From: Parietichytrium sp. I65-24A | Taxonomy: Eukaryota; Sar; Bigyra; Thraustochytrida; Thraustochytriidae | Length of the DNA stretch: 64,000 nt | Assembly: GCA_012862575.1 (NCBI GenBank) | Contig: BLSF01000067.1 | Coordinates: 124,001 to 188,000, forward strand | Reading direction: 5' to 3' | Shown here: positions 54,890 through 64,000 of the stretch, piece by piece | Position numbering within the stretch: the stretch's first letter is position 1 | Layout: each line of letters starts with the position of its first letter | Notes under the pieces: generated by a model | What the model saw: only the letters and a program-made list of their open reading frames with translations | Databases searched by the model: none | Told to the model about the DNA's origin: nothing | Translations under genes and position numbers: made by a program

Positions 54890-57068
54890 AGCAGGCAGTT
54901 ACCCCGTGTCCTGTAAACGGGAGCCCCACTCGTTTCAACTGACGAAATCGATTCCTACTGCCTGCTAAACATTTCGTCTAATAGAGCAGAGCTTCACACA
55001 CCTCCTCCATCTGTTGTGGGATTTTTCTCCAGGCACCACTCGTGATCCCTATATTTTTAATCCTTAGCGAACATTTACCACTCGGTACAACTGTGTGCCT
55101 GTGCGGGTTCCACCCACTCCAAGAGCAGCAGCCACGGGAGGAAGTAAGGGCTCCGTGTGGGACTCTACCGTGAGCCATTAACTGAATGCAAGCAGCAATC
55201 CGTGAAACGTTAGCTGTGTTGGACGGCAGTACTCGGTGAAGATGTTGCCTACTCGTTTCCTTTCCTCGTGGCAGGCTATGAGTTTATACTATGAATCAAT
55301 AATATCAATTAGTTGTAAATACTAAAGTATACCGGTACAGTGAGTTAAACTTCTTGTCTGTGAAAAGATTCTTTTTTCCTTGTTCAATGTTCTGTTCATG
55401 GTCGTTGTTCACTGTCAATCAAATGAATGAATGAAGCAAAAGAAACTGAATGAATACAAAATAATAATTCAGAACTGAGCAAACACAAGTGCGCCTTGCC
55501 ACGTCGCATTCATCATATTATCTCTACTCGCGATAGTACTTTCACTATCATCCTTCAAGTTTAACGTGTCTTTCCACGTCTTTCCTCAGCCAGAAAACGC
55601 TCAGCACCGGCCGTGCTCATCCACTCTACTCCAAAATAAGAACCGGCGCTGGTCCTCAAGCCGTGACCCCTCAGCCACAGTCCTCACGCATTGGCCCCGA
55701 AATGGCTCGGAGCTGGTGTCCCCGAATCAACCCCGGCTCACTTTCAGTTGACAGCTTGCGGAATTCAGATGGCTAGCTCCAGCTACTCGAGGGACTCGAG
55801 AGATGCGGAGAAATGATGGGCGACGGCGCTGCAGCAGAGCGTCTGCGAGAACTGCGAGATCGTGATGGCACGAAAGAATGGCACGATCAAGGCGAAGAAG
55901 AGTTGGGTAATGGAGACGGTTTGCAGGATTGCGTAAGAAAGACGGCACGGCATGGCATGACATGACGTGACATAACATGGCCACGAGGCTGTGAGCAGAG
56001 CAGTTCGTCATAAGCACAGGCTGGATTGGGCCGACAATGTGAAACCGTGGGATCGAAACGCGTCGCGTGGATGTTGACTGTGCTGACAGCGAGTGTGTAG
56101 AGTGCGTGTGGATCATCTCAAGATGAATCTTGATCACGTCCATCGCTGTTCACGGTCGATTAATCGTATCCTGAGTTTTGCGTTGTGAATCATTCTGACC
56201 GTGACAGTGAGTTCTTACATCTGGACTCCGGAGATTAATGTCCAATCGTCCCTTCCTTCGTCCCGAGCTATAGCTACGGTCCGCGGAAGACGTGCCTGAC
56301 TCGGAGTTGCGACCGTCACGAGAGTCACGAGCCTCGCATAGCCTCGCATCGTTTATTAAAACAAGTCTATTCTGTAGCCAACCGAGAGGCCACTGGCCCC
56401 ACAGCAGCGGCGCATGCAACCGCTCTGAAGACGGCACTCTTCTTCCGAGCCGTCACAGAATCCTCTTCGCGGCTGTTGCTAATTTTGACCGACAAATATA
56501 AGTGCAGATCCTTGTGCAATTTAGTTGTCATTTCACGTGTCAGATCCCAACGATCTTGGTTCCTCTTTCGGACGTGGCTGTTTTGATTTGATCAATCGAA
56601 AGAAACTATTGAGTATTGTGAAATCAATCAATCTTGAAATCAACAGAGAAAAAAGGTTGTGGCAAGAGCACGAGAATCACTTGGCCAGCTGCTATAAGGA
56701 GCACTGCCGGGTCCGTTTTCATTCGCGCTACATTAGGGCTCACCAGCCTCTCAGCTAGCCCGCAGATATCGTGCTAGCGAGCCTATCATGCATGGTAGCA
56801 GCGTGCGGTGTGCGAGCAGTGAGGCGGGAGGAGGAAGGATGTGAGGAAAGGAGAAACTAACTTTTCTTTGGCGACTTATAGTTAATATTCGTAAATTCGT
56901 CTACCCCCGCGGGAGGAGAATGTAGGAAGAAGGAGTTGCGGAACGTAAAAGGGTGTCGCCCGAATTGATCCGAATTGGCAAGAATAAGAAGAAAAATTTA
57001 ACAACTTGGCTATTGTTCACATCTCATTCATTGAACACAATCTTAAAATAGAAAGGAAAACGAAAGAC

Positions 57069-57070
57069 GA

Positions 57071-57102
<32 letters not shown>

Positions 57103-57104
57103 AA
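57069..57104. repeat. (GAAA)9 microsatellite
   Basis: Nine perfect GAAA units followed by A-rich sequence. Confidence 0.9.
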
Positions 57105-57711
57105 AAGAAAAGACAACGTATGATGAAATTTGCACGAGTAAAGTCCAACATCTGGCATGACATCAGCCCAGACATACATCACTGGCACTACTAGCTCAGC
57201 ACTCTCCCATGTTCGAAACAAGTGGTTTTTAAAGTTTTAAGAAGTCTTGAGCCAACTCAAAGCCTCGAGCTCGAGTGCGAAGAAAAAGACGTAGAACAAG
57301 CGGAAGAAGGAGACCTGCGACGTTTCGCTCTTAGTCGACACCACTCGCTCTTCCATTGGTTGGAGTCAGCACAGTCGGCGGTGAAGCAACAACACGTAAG
57401 CAATGCGTGAGTGAGGAGAGAAAAGTGAGAAGTGAGAAGTGAGGCCTCCTGGCCCCTTGAGTGGCGTAGTTTATTAGCACTGAGGGCAGACAGTAAGCCT
57501 CTCGCCTACACTCAGTCAACGCGGGCGAGTGAGTATCACAGTGGCTGGCTCCAAAGTCTCCAATGGCCCATTCAACCAAAACCAAGCGCCTCAGAAGAGG
57601 GAAATAGAGGGAGAGGAGGGAGAGGAGGTGCTGCTACCAGAATTCAGAATTCGGCAAGTTTGCAGAATTCACAGTCAGAACAGTTGCTCTGGGCACTCTG
57701 GGCGGTCCGAG

Positions 57712-57765
57712 TCTCTGCTGTCTCTGCTGTCTCTGCTGTCTCTGCTGTCTCTGCTGTCTCTGCTG
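57712..57765. repeat. (TCTCTGCTG)6 minisatellite
   Basis: Six perfect nonamers plus a seventh partial TCTCTGG. Open frame on both strands is a by-product of the 9-bp period. Confidence 0.92.
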
Positions 57766-58194
57766 TCTCTGGTTGACGTTCAAGCTGTTGGTTGAAGGAG
57801 GAGAACTGAAAGGTTTTCGGTTTCGACCTGACGGGGCTTCCAAGACGACCCTCGCCGGCCTTGCCCTGCTCGCTCCGCCTGTCAGGAGCAGAGAGTAGAC
57901 CTGTTCACGACCAGTTCATGCGTCACGGAGAGCAGCTCAAAGCAGAGTGACAGTCGCACTCAGGTCGACGCTCCTGGGAGAGTTTGTTGCCAGCCACGAA
58001 GGCGACTGCGACACCGGGTAAAGCTGCTGCGTGCGGCAGTGGAGTGGCTCGGACGAGACATACAGTTTGGCGAACATTCTCGGTGGCGTGCTACGAAACA
58101 GGAGGTCTTTGGAACAGAGGGCGGCGAGGAACAAGAGCCTCGTGAAGAGGCGTGGCATTGCTTCCAACTTGTATAAGAAACTAAAATCGCAAGA

Positions 58195-60699
58195 ATGCGG
58201 TCTCTTCTGCTGCGAGTTGCAGCGGGAATGGCCGGGGCCCTGAGTCTGACTCATGCGCAGGATCAGAAAGTACTTCGTATTGGGATCGCGCAACAAAAGA
58301 CCGGAACCCTAAGCTGGATTGGAGATGATCTTCAGCTAACTCTTGACATATGGAGGGAGTACCTGGCGACAACCGGAGTCCTTTCAGATATCGGCTTAGA
58401 ACTGGAGTTTGTTTCCATGGACACCGAGAGCGATCTTGATTTGGCGGAGAACATCACCCATCGGCTAATTCAAGAGGAGCAAGTAGATTTAATAATTTGT
58501 CCTGGCTCCGCGGAGTGCGAGTTCTGCGCCATTGCTGTGGAAGAATATGATGTCCTCGCCCTGGCATCCGCCTGCGGAGTAGTAGCGCGTTGCCCTCAAT
58601 CCGCTGATCTTCTGGCAAACTTCCCACCATGTACAAAACCTTGGGAGCGACGATTCGAGAACACCTTTGTAGTGCATCCTGCTGTCGAGTCGTATTTTGA
58701 AGAGGCTATTCGGTTAGCCAAGCTCGGAGGTGCAGAAACAATTGCCTTCATCGGCTTTGACCCGTATCTTACCCTGCCGAACCTGGGATTTCTCCACCTG
58801 CAAGCTTTCGCGGAGGACTCAGGCATGGAAGTCGTTTACTCCACTGACCTCCCTGATATCACCGAGGACCCAAATTATACACTTCCTGAGCTGATAGATA
58901 ACCATCTCTCTACTCTTGATCCTGACATGGTGGTGATGATGCCTCCAAACGAGGAAGCTTGTCGGCAGATCATTACTTGGTTCAAAGCTAAAAACTACCT
59001 CCCGCGCGCGCTGTCGCTTATTAACTGTCTATCCTTCGCGAGTCTCACCGAAACCCTGGGGAATGATATTGCCTTTGTGACGACGCCGTTTCAGTGGCAC
59101 AAGCATCTTCAAGGTGAAGATTTTCGAGAATTGGACGGGATGAAGTGGTCCATGTTTCCCGAAACGCAGAACACCACCACCTCGGCCATGCAGTTTGAGC
59201 TTTTGTACGAAGAACGTACAGGACAGGAAGCCCATTATTTGTCCGCAAGCGCGATGGCTTTGTGGGCCTTTCTACAATCAGCGCTGCTTTCTCTCACTGA
59301 GGCAGAGTTGAGTTCTTTAAATAGCGACAATTTGCGTCGCGGATTTGGCCGAGTCCAGCAATCTAGTTTTTACGGGCCTCTTTTCGTCGGAGCTCAGGGA
59401 ACCAACGACATCAAGCCCATGGCATTGGTGCAGAGTTTTCCCAAGATGCTTCAAGACTCCGTCGGGAAACAGACCTCCAGTTCAAACAGCTATGAATACG
59501 GGAATATCCAGGAGGAAGCAAACTCGAACATCTATCAAGGCACGTACTCGGCACTTCTCATTAGTCCCCTGGACTCGAGCGAGATTGAGTTTGTATATCC
59601 TATGCCACACTGGGATGAGAGAACGCACTCTCCCTCCATCTTCAACTCATCGGAAGAAATTGCAGTCCTCACCACTGTCTGTGTTGCGTCGGCCCTTCTG
59701 ATCCTCATTGCTGTTGCCATTTACACGCACCAGGATATCCCGCAAATCCGATACTCCTCCGTGCCCTTCACTCTGATTACAACTCTGTCACCCATCATAA
59801 TATTTGCCGGAATCCTGTGCACTGGGCTCGAGGTGAATCAGGCAATGTGCTGGTTTAGGCCGTGGCTACTTACTCTTGGTCCGCTTCTCTTTCTGACCCC
59901 GATATTGACGAAAACCTACAGAATTCACGTCATCGACAGAAGTGCGCGTCATTTCAAACTCGTCAAAGTGACTAATCTCGATGTAGGGAAGTGGATTGTC
60001 GCGCTGCTCGTCCCGCAGATCGTCATTAACATCATTTGGGTCATCGTTCGGCCCCCCATCCTTGAAGTTTATGTTCAAGACCCCTTGCGCCCGGTCAACA
60101 ACTACTACCAATGCCCATTGGATACGGCCTTTCTTTCCGTCTCCTGCGCATACATCGGACTTTTCTATATGTTGTCTTTGCTCGCTGCGCTGGAGTCGAG
60201 AAAATTTTGGAAGGAGTTCAACGACGCCAAGGCTCTCTCGAACGCGATGTTCGTTTTGCTCATCGGTGTGATCTTTGTTGTGTCCATCGGCATTGCTGAC
60301 GACCGCCACGCTGTCTACCTTGGTCAGAGTCTCGGCGTGGTCGTTACGATGCTCGGCGCAACGGCAACCTTGCTTGCCTATCAGCTGTTGGAGGTGTCTA
60401 CAAAAAGTATCAACGAGTTCAGAACGCGGTCGAGCGACCGAGATTCCTCGGACAAGGCACAGCCTGACTCCTCATCCTTCACTTTTCCTGAGGACCCTAC
60501 CAAGTGCTCCAAGTGCAAGGTCAACGACCCTGCTTATTGCGCTGGATGCTACAACAACATTATGTATCTCGGCACGGCAGGCTCCATCGAGGAGACCGCA
60601 GTCGAAACGAGCGAGTTACACACCGACACAACATCCACTGGGTCTACTCAACGGAGCAACCTTACAGAAGTTCAGCCAACTGCTCTTCAGACGGTGTAG
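58195..60699 (+). CDS. Class C (GABA-B-like) G-protein-coupled receptor
   Basis: 834 aa. Signal peptide MRSLLLRVAAGMAGALSLTHA. A periplasmic-binding-protein-like (ANF receptor) ectodomain covers about 25-420 (KVLRIGIAQQKTGTLSWIGD; QVDLIICPGSAECEFCAIAV; GGAETIAFIGFDPYLTLPNL) with several Asn-linked glycosylation sites. A 7TM_3 domain at about 485-750 begins AVLTTVCVASALLILIAVAI; a conserved Cys pair is likely Cys543 (TM3 region, MCWFRPWLLTLGPLLFLTPI) with YYQCPLD in loop 2. There is no Cys-rich linker, as in GABA-B and unlike glutamate receptors. The cytosolic tail has CSKCKVNDPAYCAGC, a possible zinc knuckle, and Ser/Thr-rich ends. It senses an extracellular small molecule and signals through G proteins; the ligand is unknown. 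Single exon. Confidence 0.9.
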   Translation: MRSLLLRVAAGMAGALSLTHAQDQKVLRIGIAQQKTGTLSWIGDDLQLTLDIWREYLATTGVLSDIGLELEFVSMDTESDLDLAENITHRLIQEEQVDLIICPGSAECEFCAIAVEEYDVLALASACGVVARCPQSADLLANFPPCTKPWERRFENTFVVHPAVESYFEEAIRLAKLGGAETIAFIGFDPYLTLPNLGFLHLQAFAEDSGMEVVYSTDLPDITEDPNYTLPELIDNHLSTLDPDMVVMMPPNEEACRQIITWFKAKNYLPRALSLINCLSFASLTETLGNDIAFVTTPFQWHKHLQGEDFRELDGMKWSMFPETQNTTTSAMQFELLYEERTGQEAHYLSASAMALWAFLQSALLSLTEAELSSLNSDNLRRGFGRVQQSSFYGPLFVGAQGTNDIKPMALVQSFPKMLQDSVGKQTSSSNSYEYGNIQEEANSNIYQGTYSALLISPLDSSEIEFVYPMPHWDERTHSPSIFNSSEEIAVLTTVCVASALLILIAVAIYTHQDIPQIRYSSVPFTLITTLSPIIIFAGILCTGLEVNQAMCWFRPWLLTLGPLLFLTPILTKTYRIHVIDRSARHFKLVKVTNLDVGKWIVALLVPQIVINIIWVIVRPPILEVYVQDPLRPVNNYYQCPLDTAFLSVSCAYIGLFYMLSLLAALESRKFWKEFNDAKALSNAMFVLLIGVIFVVSIGIADDRHAVYLGQSLGVVVTMLGATATLLAYQLLEVSTKSINEFRTRSSDRDSSDKAQPDSSSFTFPEDPTKCSKCKVNDPAYCAGCYNNIMYLGTAGSIEETAVETSELHTDTTSTGSTQRSNLTEVQPTALQTV

Positions 60700-61189
60700 T
60701 GGCCCTCTTTTTGGAAAGTTCTGACGAACAAACGCTAAGAACCGCGTCGTGCGCGCGCGATCAGTCTCCTTTGGAAACTTTTGCAGGCTACGATTTCAAC
60801 ATTCGATTACACGGTTTGCCATCAACAGGCTGGGCTAATGTGCGCGCGAGTTGCTCGGACGAAACAGACAACAATTTTACCCTTTCCTTGAGCACGACCA
60901 ACCTTACTGCTCATGCTCTTCTCCTCTTTTTTGTCTCTGTGTTTTCCCCCAATATATTTTGATTGTACTGTTCAGTGAATTGAATTGACAGTGAATAAAT
61001 AAATAAAAAGAAACAATTCGTTGTGAATCTCTTCATTTGACCAACCAACAACTTGCAGCTTTTCACCTCCTGTTTCTCTTGGATGGGACAAGCATGGGTT
61101 GTTTTCGATTGCAGAAGAGGGAATTTGGTTGACTGTGAAATTTACTTTTCGTTTTTCACATTTCTAAAGATCAAATATTGCTCAACTCT
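60700..61189. other. Convergent intergenic region
   Basis: 3' sides of the receptor and the PqiA-like gene. AATAAATAAATAAAA near 60994-61009 is a likely polyadenylation signal for the receptor. Confidence 0.5.
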
Positions 61190-64000
61190 TTACAATGGAC
61201 GATTCCAAGTGACGACTCCAGAGTTGTTGCTGTAGTAGTACATTCCAGAAGCGCGATCTAGATGCTGGCTCCATCCTCGCGGTAGATCCTGGGAGTTTTG
61301 CGACGCATAAACTGGGTTGAGTGATTGAGATTGTTGCGACCCACCGGAGGAGCGGAAGCCCGCATTTCCTCCCTTTGGAGAGTTTTGGTTAAAGGCGTCA
61401 GGCGATACAACGGCGCCCTGCCTGCCGGTGCCAAAATTTGCAGCCCCTGCCCGTTGCAAGCAACCCGCCGAGGTAGAAACCATCCTGCAGATTTTAGAAA
61501 GCCGGCTATCCTTATCAAACAAGCCTTCAGTTCTGTAGAATGAACCGGTTGCCTGCATCTGGCGATCCTCGAGCGAGGCATATGACGATCGCATTACGGA
61601 CTGATAAACCGCAAATTTCGTCACTACCGCCAAAGCAAGGAATATTATGCCAACTAGCGGCGAGATCGTCAATTCCACACAGTTCGTTGCGCCATCTGTG
61701 AGCCCAGCTTGGTTTGCTGAGCGCACGAGAGGAATCTGCCCAGTCGAATCAACACCACACACCACCGCGACGGGGGCAAAAACTTCGAGCACTGCCTGAA
61801 CAAGTGTTGTGTTGAGCTGTAGCGCGACTAAGAGGATCGTTGCGACGTAGACGTCTAATGCAGATGTGGAGTTCAAAATCTCTAATGCCTCAAAAAGCCG
61901 CTGCTGTTTCGAGATGGTCAGTTTCTTTGCCCAAAGTATTCCAAGGAAGAGCGCTGAAAAGAGAGGTGCAAAAACAACCAAGTAAAGTAGCGCAGTTTCG
62001 GTTGCAATCGAGAAGAACACTTTGAAGAAGCCATCACTTTGTACAGCAACGGTGGACTGGACCGCGGATATCATCTCAAAGATGTTGAACTCGTTGTTGA
62101 CAATGTCGCCAATAAAAGCGCCAGCCACACCACCTAGGCTAAAGCTATGCGAAGGAACCACGTGACCCAAAACGATGAGAGCCAGAGCTCCAAGTGAACC
62201 TGCGAGTGCCAAGCTCTTCCCAAGAGTGCTGATCGTGTAAAACTCGCCTGCGTGATTTTCGCTTACTCGGTAAGTGTGGTCTTTTACGGCTTCCAACTCT
62301 GTGAATTGAGAAAAGTCTGGGGCTTCGCGCGGCTTGTTCTGCGAGCTGGTGTTTTGCCCGTCGCTGCGGACGATACGACGATGGTGAAAGAGGACCATTT
62401 TGTTCATTAGCATTGCGCACACCACTCCGAAACAAAATAACAAAAGACCCCAGCTCGCGGAGAGGAAGATATCCATAGACACGATGTCGGAATTCGTACT
62501 CGTCTCGGATACAGCGAAGCGAAAGCGAATTGCGGCAGTAATGATGAGCAGAAGCATTGGGAAAAGGAGGGTCCATTTGCCTATACCACTGAAGGTCATG
62601 ACGATCCGTCCCCTGCGAGCGACACTGAGAATGGTGGTTGGGGCAAACCACACGAAGAGCAGACTGAAAGTCCAAACGAATGGCAGCACCCCCGAGCAGA
62701 GACCGATCGCACCTACGAGTAGAAAAGCGTTCCCTTCCACTAGGATGTTGACAAGAGAGTTGGGATCCAAACCAAGCCCAGTGCTATTCAAACTGGGCGA
62801 CAAATTCTCCGTCATGCCGTCGACAAATGTGATCTGCACTGAGACACTTGTGTCCACGGCCTTCACAAATCCCAAAATGAAGAGAAGCACCGACAACAGG
62901 CCAAGTGCCGGGGTACCAAATTTCTTGATTGCCGACGTCTCGGGGTGGCCAGCAAGTGAAAGGCTCGGTTTCATAATCATCGACATGGAGTTTCTCCAGT
63001 TTGCTTGGTTCGCTGCGGACTGTGCGCTCACATTTCGTCGATGCAGACGAACCATAAAGATGCAACAACTGAGGACGCTGAAAACCAGAAAACCACCCAG
63101 TCCAAGCCCAATCACCAAGAAGAGAGTGCTTCCTTCGATTGGTTCGTTGATGAACGAACAGTCGCCAAGGGGTCCATCGAGGACCTCGTCTTGGAACAGG
63201 TCCCAGGTTTGTGCATCAGACATGATTTGCTCGATGAAAGGAACAAACTTGGCTTGCATATACGAGTTAATTCCCGCCATAACTGCAGGCTCTCTCAGGT
63301 ACTCTCCCAGTGCTGCCACAGTCTGGGTGCTGCAAGTGCCCGAGCACTGCAAGTCAACGGAGAGGTCGTCAAGAAAGTTTGCCACTTTGAAGTCAAGCAC
63401 AGCGAACTGCCCGATGTTTTGCAGAGGGCACTGTGGGTTGCCGATGTCGCTTATGGTCATCGTAAGACTCTTGACCACATCAAGCTGGACAAGGGCAAGG
63501 GACTCTGATCCAAGACGGCCAATTTCGAGGTCTAGCGAAATCGAGTTGCGCATTTCTTTTCCGTCTTTGAAGAGCAATCCGTCGATTTGCATATCGATAT
63601 CGGCAGAGATCCGCATCGGCCCGTCGAGAACGAAGACGTTCTTTACGTTCAAAGAGCTGGGGCTCTCCATAAGAGTCGTGTCATTGCTAATCGTGGAAAA
63701 GTTGGAGACAGCTAGGTTGATATTGAGTGTCATGCTTGCGTCGTTATTGAGGCCAAAGTCGCTCAACTTGCCAGTGATGGTGAGGTCCTCAATTTTAAGT
63801 ACGCCGTTCTCGCCGGACTGCTCCTCCGTTACAATCTGAGCCATTCGGTTAAACCCGAGATCGCCGGACACTCCCAGAAAGTCGTTGAGGAGGAAATCTA
63901 GCGGAATAGGGAGGAGATCGGCGATATCTCCAGAAGCGCGCTTTCCGGTATCAACAAAGTACTCCGATTGTACATTGTTGCAGGATGCATCGGTGCTCGA
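61190..64000 (-). CDS. PqiA-like multispanning protein with lipid-binding-type ectodomain and C-terminal WW domain (5' partial)
   Basis: At least 936 codons; the frame stays open to the window end, so the N-terminus is missing. The visible N-terminal ~260 residues are beta-rich, Asn-glycosylated and resemble BPI/LBP-like or SMP-like lipid-binding ectodomains (TITGKLSDFGLNNDASMTLN). A single TM helix follows (LFLVIGLGLGGFLVFSVLSC). Two PqiA-like four-helix units come next: one with RRGRIVMTFSGIGKWTLLFP, the other with QQRLFEALEILNSTSALDVY then VATILLVALQL, each echoing the bacterial PqiA signature (LGxWSMLDVFxVALLVAL). A cytosolic Gln/Ser linker leads to a WW domain at the very end (LPRGWSQHLDRASGMYYYSN, WNRPL) with both Trp and the Tyr block. 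Bacterial PqiA works in inter-membrane lipid traffic; a lipid role here is inferred. Confidence 0.82.
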   Translation of the reverse strand, partial: SSTDASCNNVQSEYFVDTGKRASGDIADLLPIPLDFLLNDFLGVSGDLGFNRMAQIVTEEQSGENGVLKIEDLTITGKLSDFGLNNDASMTLNINLAVSNFSTISNDTTLMESPSSLNVKNVFVLDGPMRISADIDMQIDGLLFKDGKEMRNSISLDLEIGRLGSESLALVQLDVVKSLTMTISDIGNPQCPLQNIGQFAVLDFKVANFLDDLSVDLQCSGTCSTQTVAALGEYLREPAVMAGINSYMQAKFVPFIEQIMSDAQTWDLFQDEVLDGPLGDCSFINEPIEGSTLFLVIGLGLGGFLVFSVLSCCIFMVRLHRRNVSAQSAANQANWRNSMSMIMKPSLSLAGHPETSAIKKFGTPALGLLSVLLFILGFVKAVDTSVSVQITFVDGMTENLSPSLNSTGLGLDPNSLVNILVEGNAFLLVGAIGLCSGVLPFVWTFSLLFVWFAPTTILSVARRGRIVMTFSGIGKWTLLFPMLLLIITAAIRFRFAVSETSTNSDIVSMDIFLSASWGLLLFCFGVVCAMLMNKMVLFHHRRIVRSDGQNTSSQNKPREAPDFSQFTELEAVKDHTYRVSENHAGEFYTISTLGKSLALAGSLGALALIVLGHVVPSHSFSLGGVAGAFIGDIVNNEFNIFEMISAVQSTVAVQSDGFFKVFFSIATETALLYLVVFAPLFSALFLGILWAKKLTISKQQRLFEALEILNSTSALDVYVATILLVALQLNTTLVQAVLEVFAPVAVVCGVDSTGQIPLVRSANQAGLTDGATNCVELTISPLVGIIFLALAVVTKFAVYQSVMRSSYASLEDRQMQATGSFYRTEGLFDKDSRLSKICRMVSTSAGCLQRAGAANFGTGRQGAVVSPDAFNQNSPKGGNAGFRSSGGSQQSQSLNPVYASQNSQDLPRGWSQHLDRASGMYYYSNNSGVVTWNRPL

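Larger units (their letters stand above)
54815..58194. other. Longest intergenic region of the window
   Basis: About 3.4 kb. Contains ATCCATC repeats (54863-54889), CATGGCATGACATGACGTGAC-like runs near 55950-55980, (GAAA)9 (57069-57104) and the TCTCTGCTG array (57712-57765). ORFs are short, mostly without ATG. A stretch at about 57225-57395 (+) reads as protein and ends at a GTAAGC donor-like site, but no acceptor or start could be assigned. No known RNA gene was recognised. Confidence 0.4.

Noticed and set aside
54890-55200. Structured-looking non-coding stretch, considered as snRNA, SRP or RNase P RNA
   Set aside because: None of the conserved cores (U1 ACTTACCTG, U6 box, SRP or RNase P motifs) could be found on either strand.
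56525-56758. 77-codon frame (SDPNDLGSSFGRGCFDLINR...)
   Set aside because: Starts at TTG and contains no Met codon; no splice context found.
57222-57410. Protein-like plus-strand stretch ending at a GTAAGC site
   Set aside because: No start and no acceptor or next exon could be assigned; left inside the intergenic note.
1-64000. tRNA genes, rRNA, CRISPR arrays, retroelements and virus-like elements
   Set aside because: No B-box-like GGTTCGAATCC in a clover-leaf context, no array of spaced repeats, and no reverse transcriptase, integrase, capsid or transposase sequence was seen.

Overview
The window looks like nuclear DNA of a gene-dense, intron-poor unicellular eukaryote. I favour a stramenopile of the labyrinthulomycete/thraustochytrid kind, by inference only. 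The reasons are mostly single-exon genes packed on both strands, a few short GT-AG introns (about 66-165 nt), a class C (GABA-B-like) receptor, MAD1, a two-helix CPT1, fatty-acid and sterol enzymes, and alpha-type carbonic anhydrases with GPI-like tails. No bacterial-style operons, tRNA, rRNA, CRISPR array, retroelement or virus-like element was seen.

Layout. 1-15 kb: the last codons of a gene cut by the window edge, an organellar-type methionyl-tRNA synthetase (-), a small UIM/clathrin-box/NPF adaptor (-), a very GC-rich coiled-coil gene containing a visible assembly flaw (the N at 5647), a membrane-anchored GH13 protein, a DUF697-like membrane protein (-), an unknown low-complexity protein and a METTL21-type methyltransferase. 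15-27 kb: an LRR protein with three copies of an unfamiliar helical repeat, a two-TM Cys-rich membrane protein (-), a spliced unknown gene (-), a second LRR protein, CPT1 (-), another spliced unknown gene (-) and MAD1 with its MAD2-binding motif. 27-39 kb: FATP-type acyl-CoA synthetase (-), a PH / membrane hairpin / SEC14 protein (-), a DUF2009 (UPF0652) protein (-), a saccharopine-dehydrogenase-like oxidoreductase and a C-4 methylsterol oxidase-like enzyme (-). 40-44 kb: a tail-to-tail pair of paralogous alpha-carbonic anhydrases sharing one intron position. 46-55 kb: a prolyl 4-hydroxylase fused to a pVHL-like beta domain (-), MBF1 with heat-shock elements upstream, a HAD phosphatase (-) and an SH3 protein. 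58-64 kb: a class C GPCR and a PqiA-like multispanning protein with a lipid-binding-type ectodomain and a C-terminal WW domain (-), cut by the window end.

How the genes fit together. CPT1, the FATP acyl-CoA synthetase, the sterol oxidase and the saccharopine-DH-like reductase suggest active lipid handling, but there is no sign of co-regulation. The two carbonic anhydrases look like a local inverted duplication. The most interesting item is the prolyl hydroxylase/pVHL-like fusion (46573-48264). It puts in one membrane-anchored chain the two activities, making and recognising hydroxyproline, that animals split between PHD/P4H enzymes and pVHL. Long intergenic stretches (up to about 3.4 kb) hold only simple repeats, a dispersed 50-bp repeat in two copies, an 85-bp tandem duplication and a few weak ORFs.
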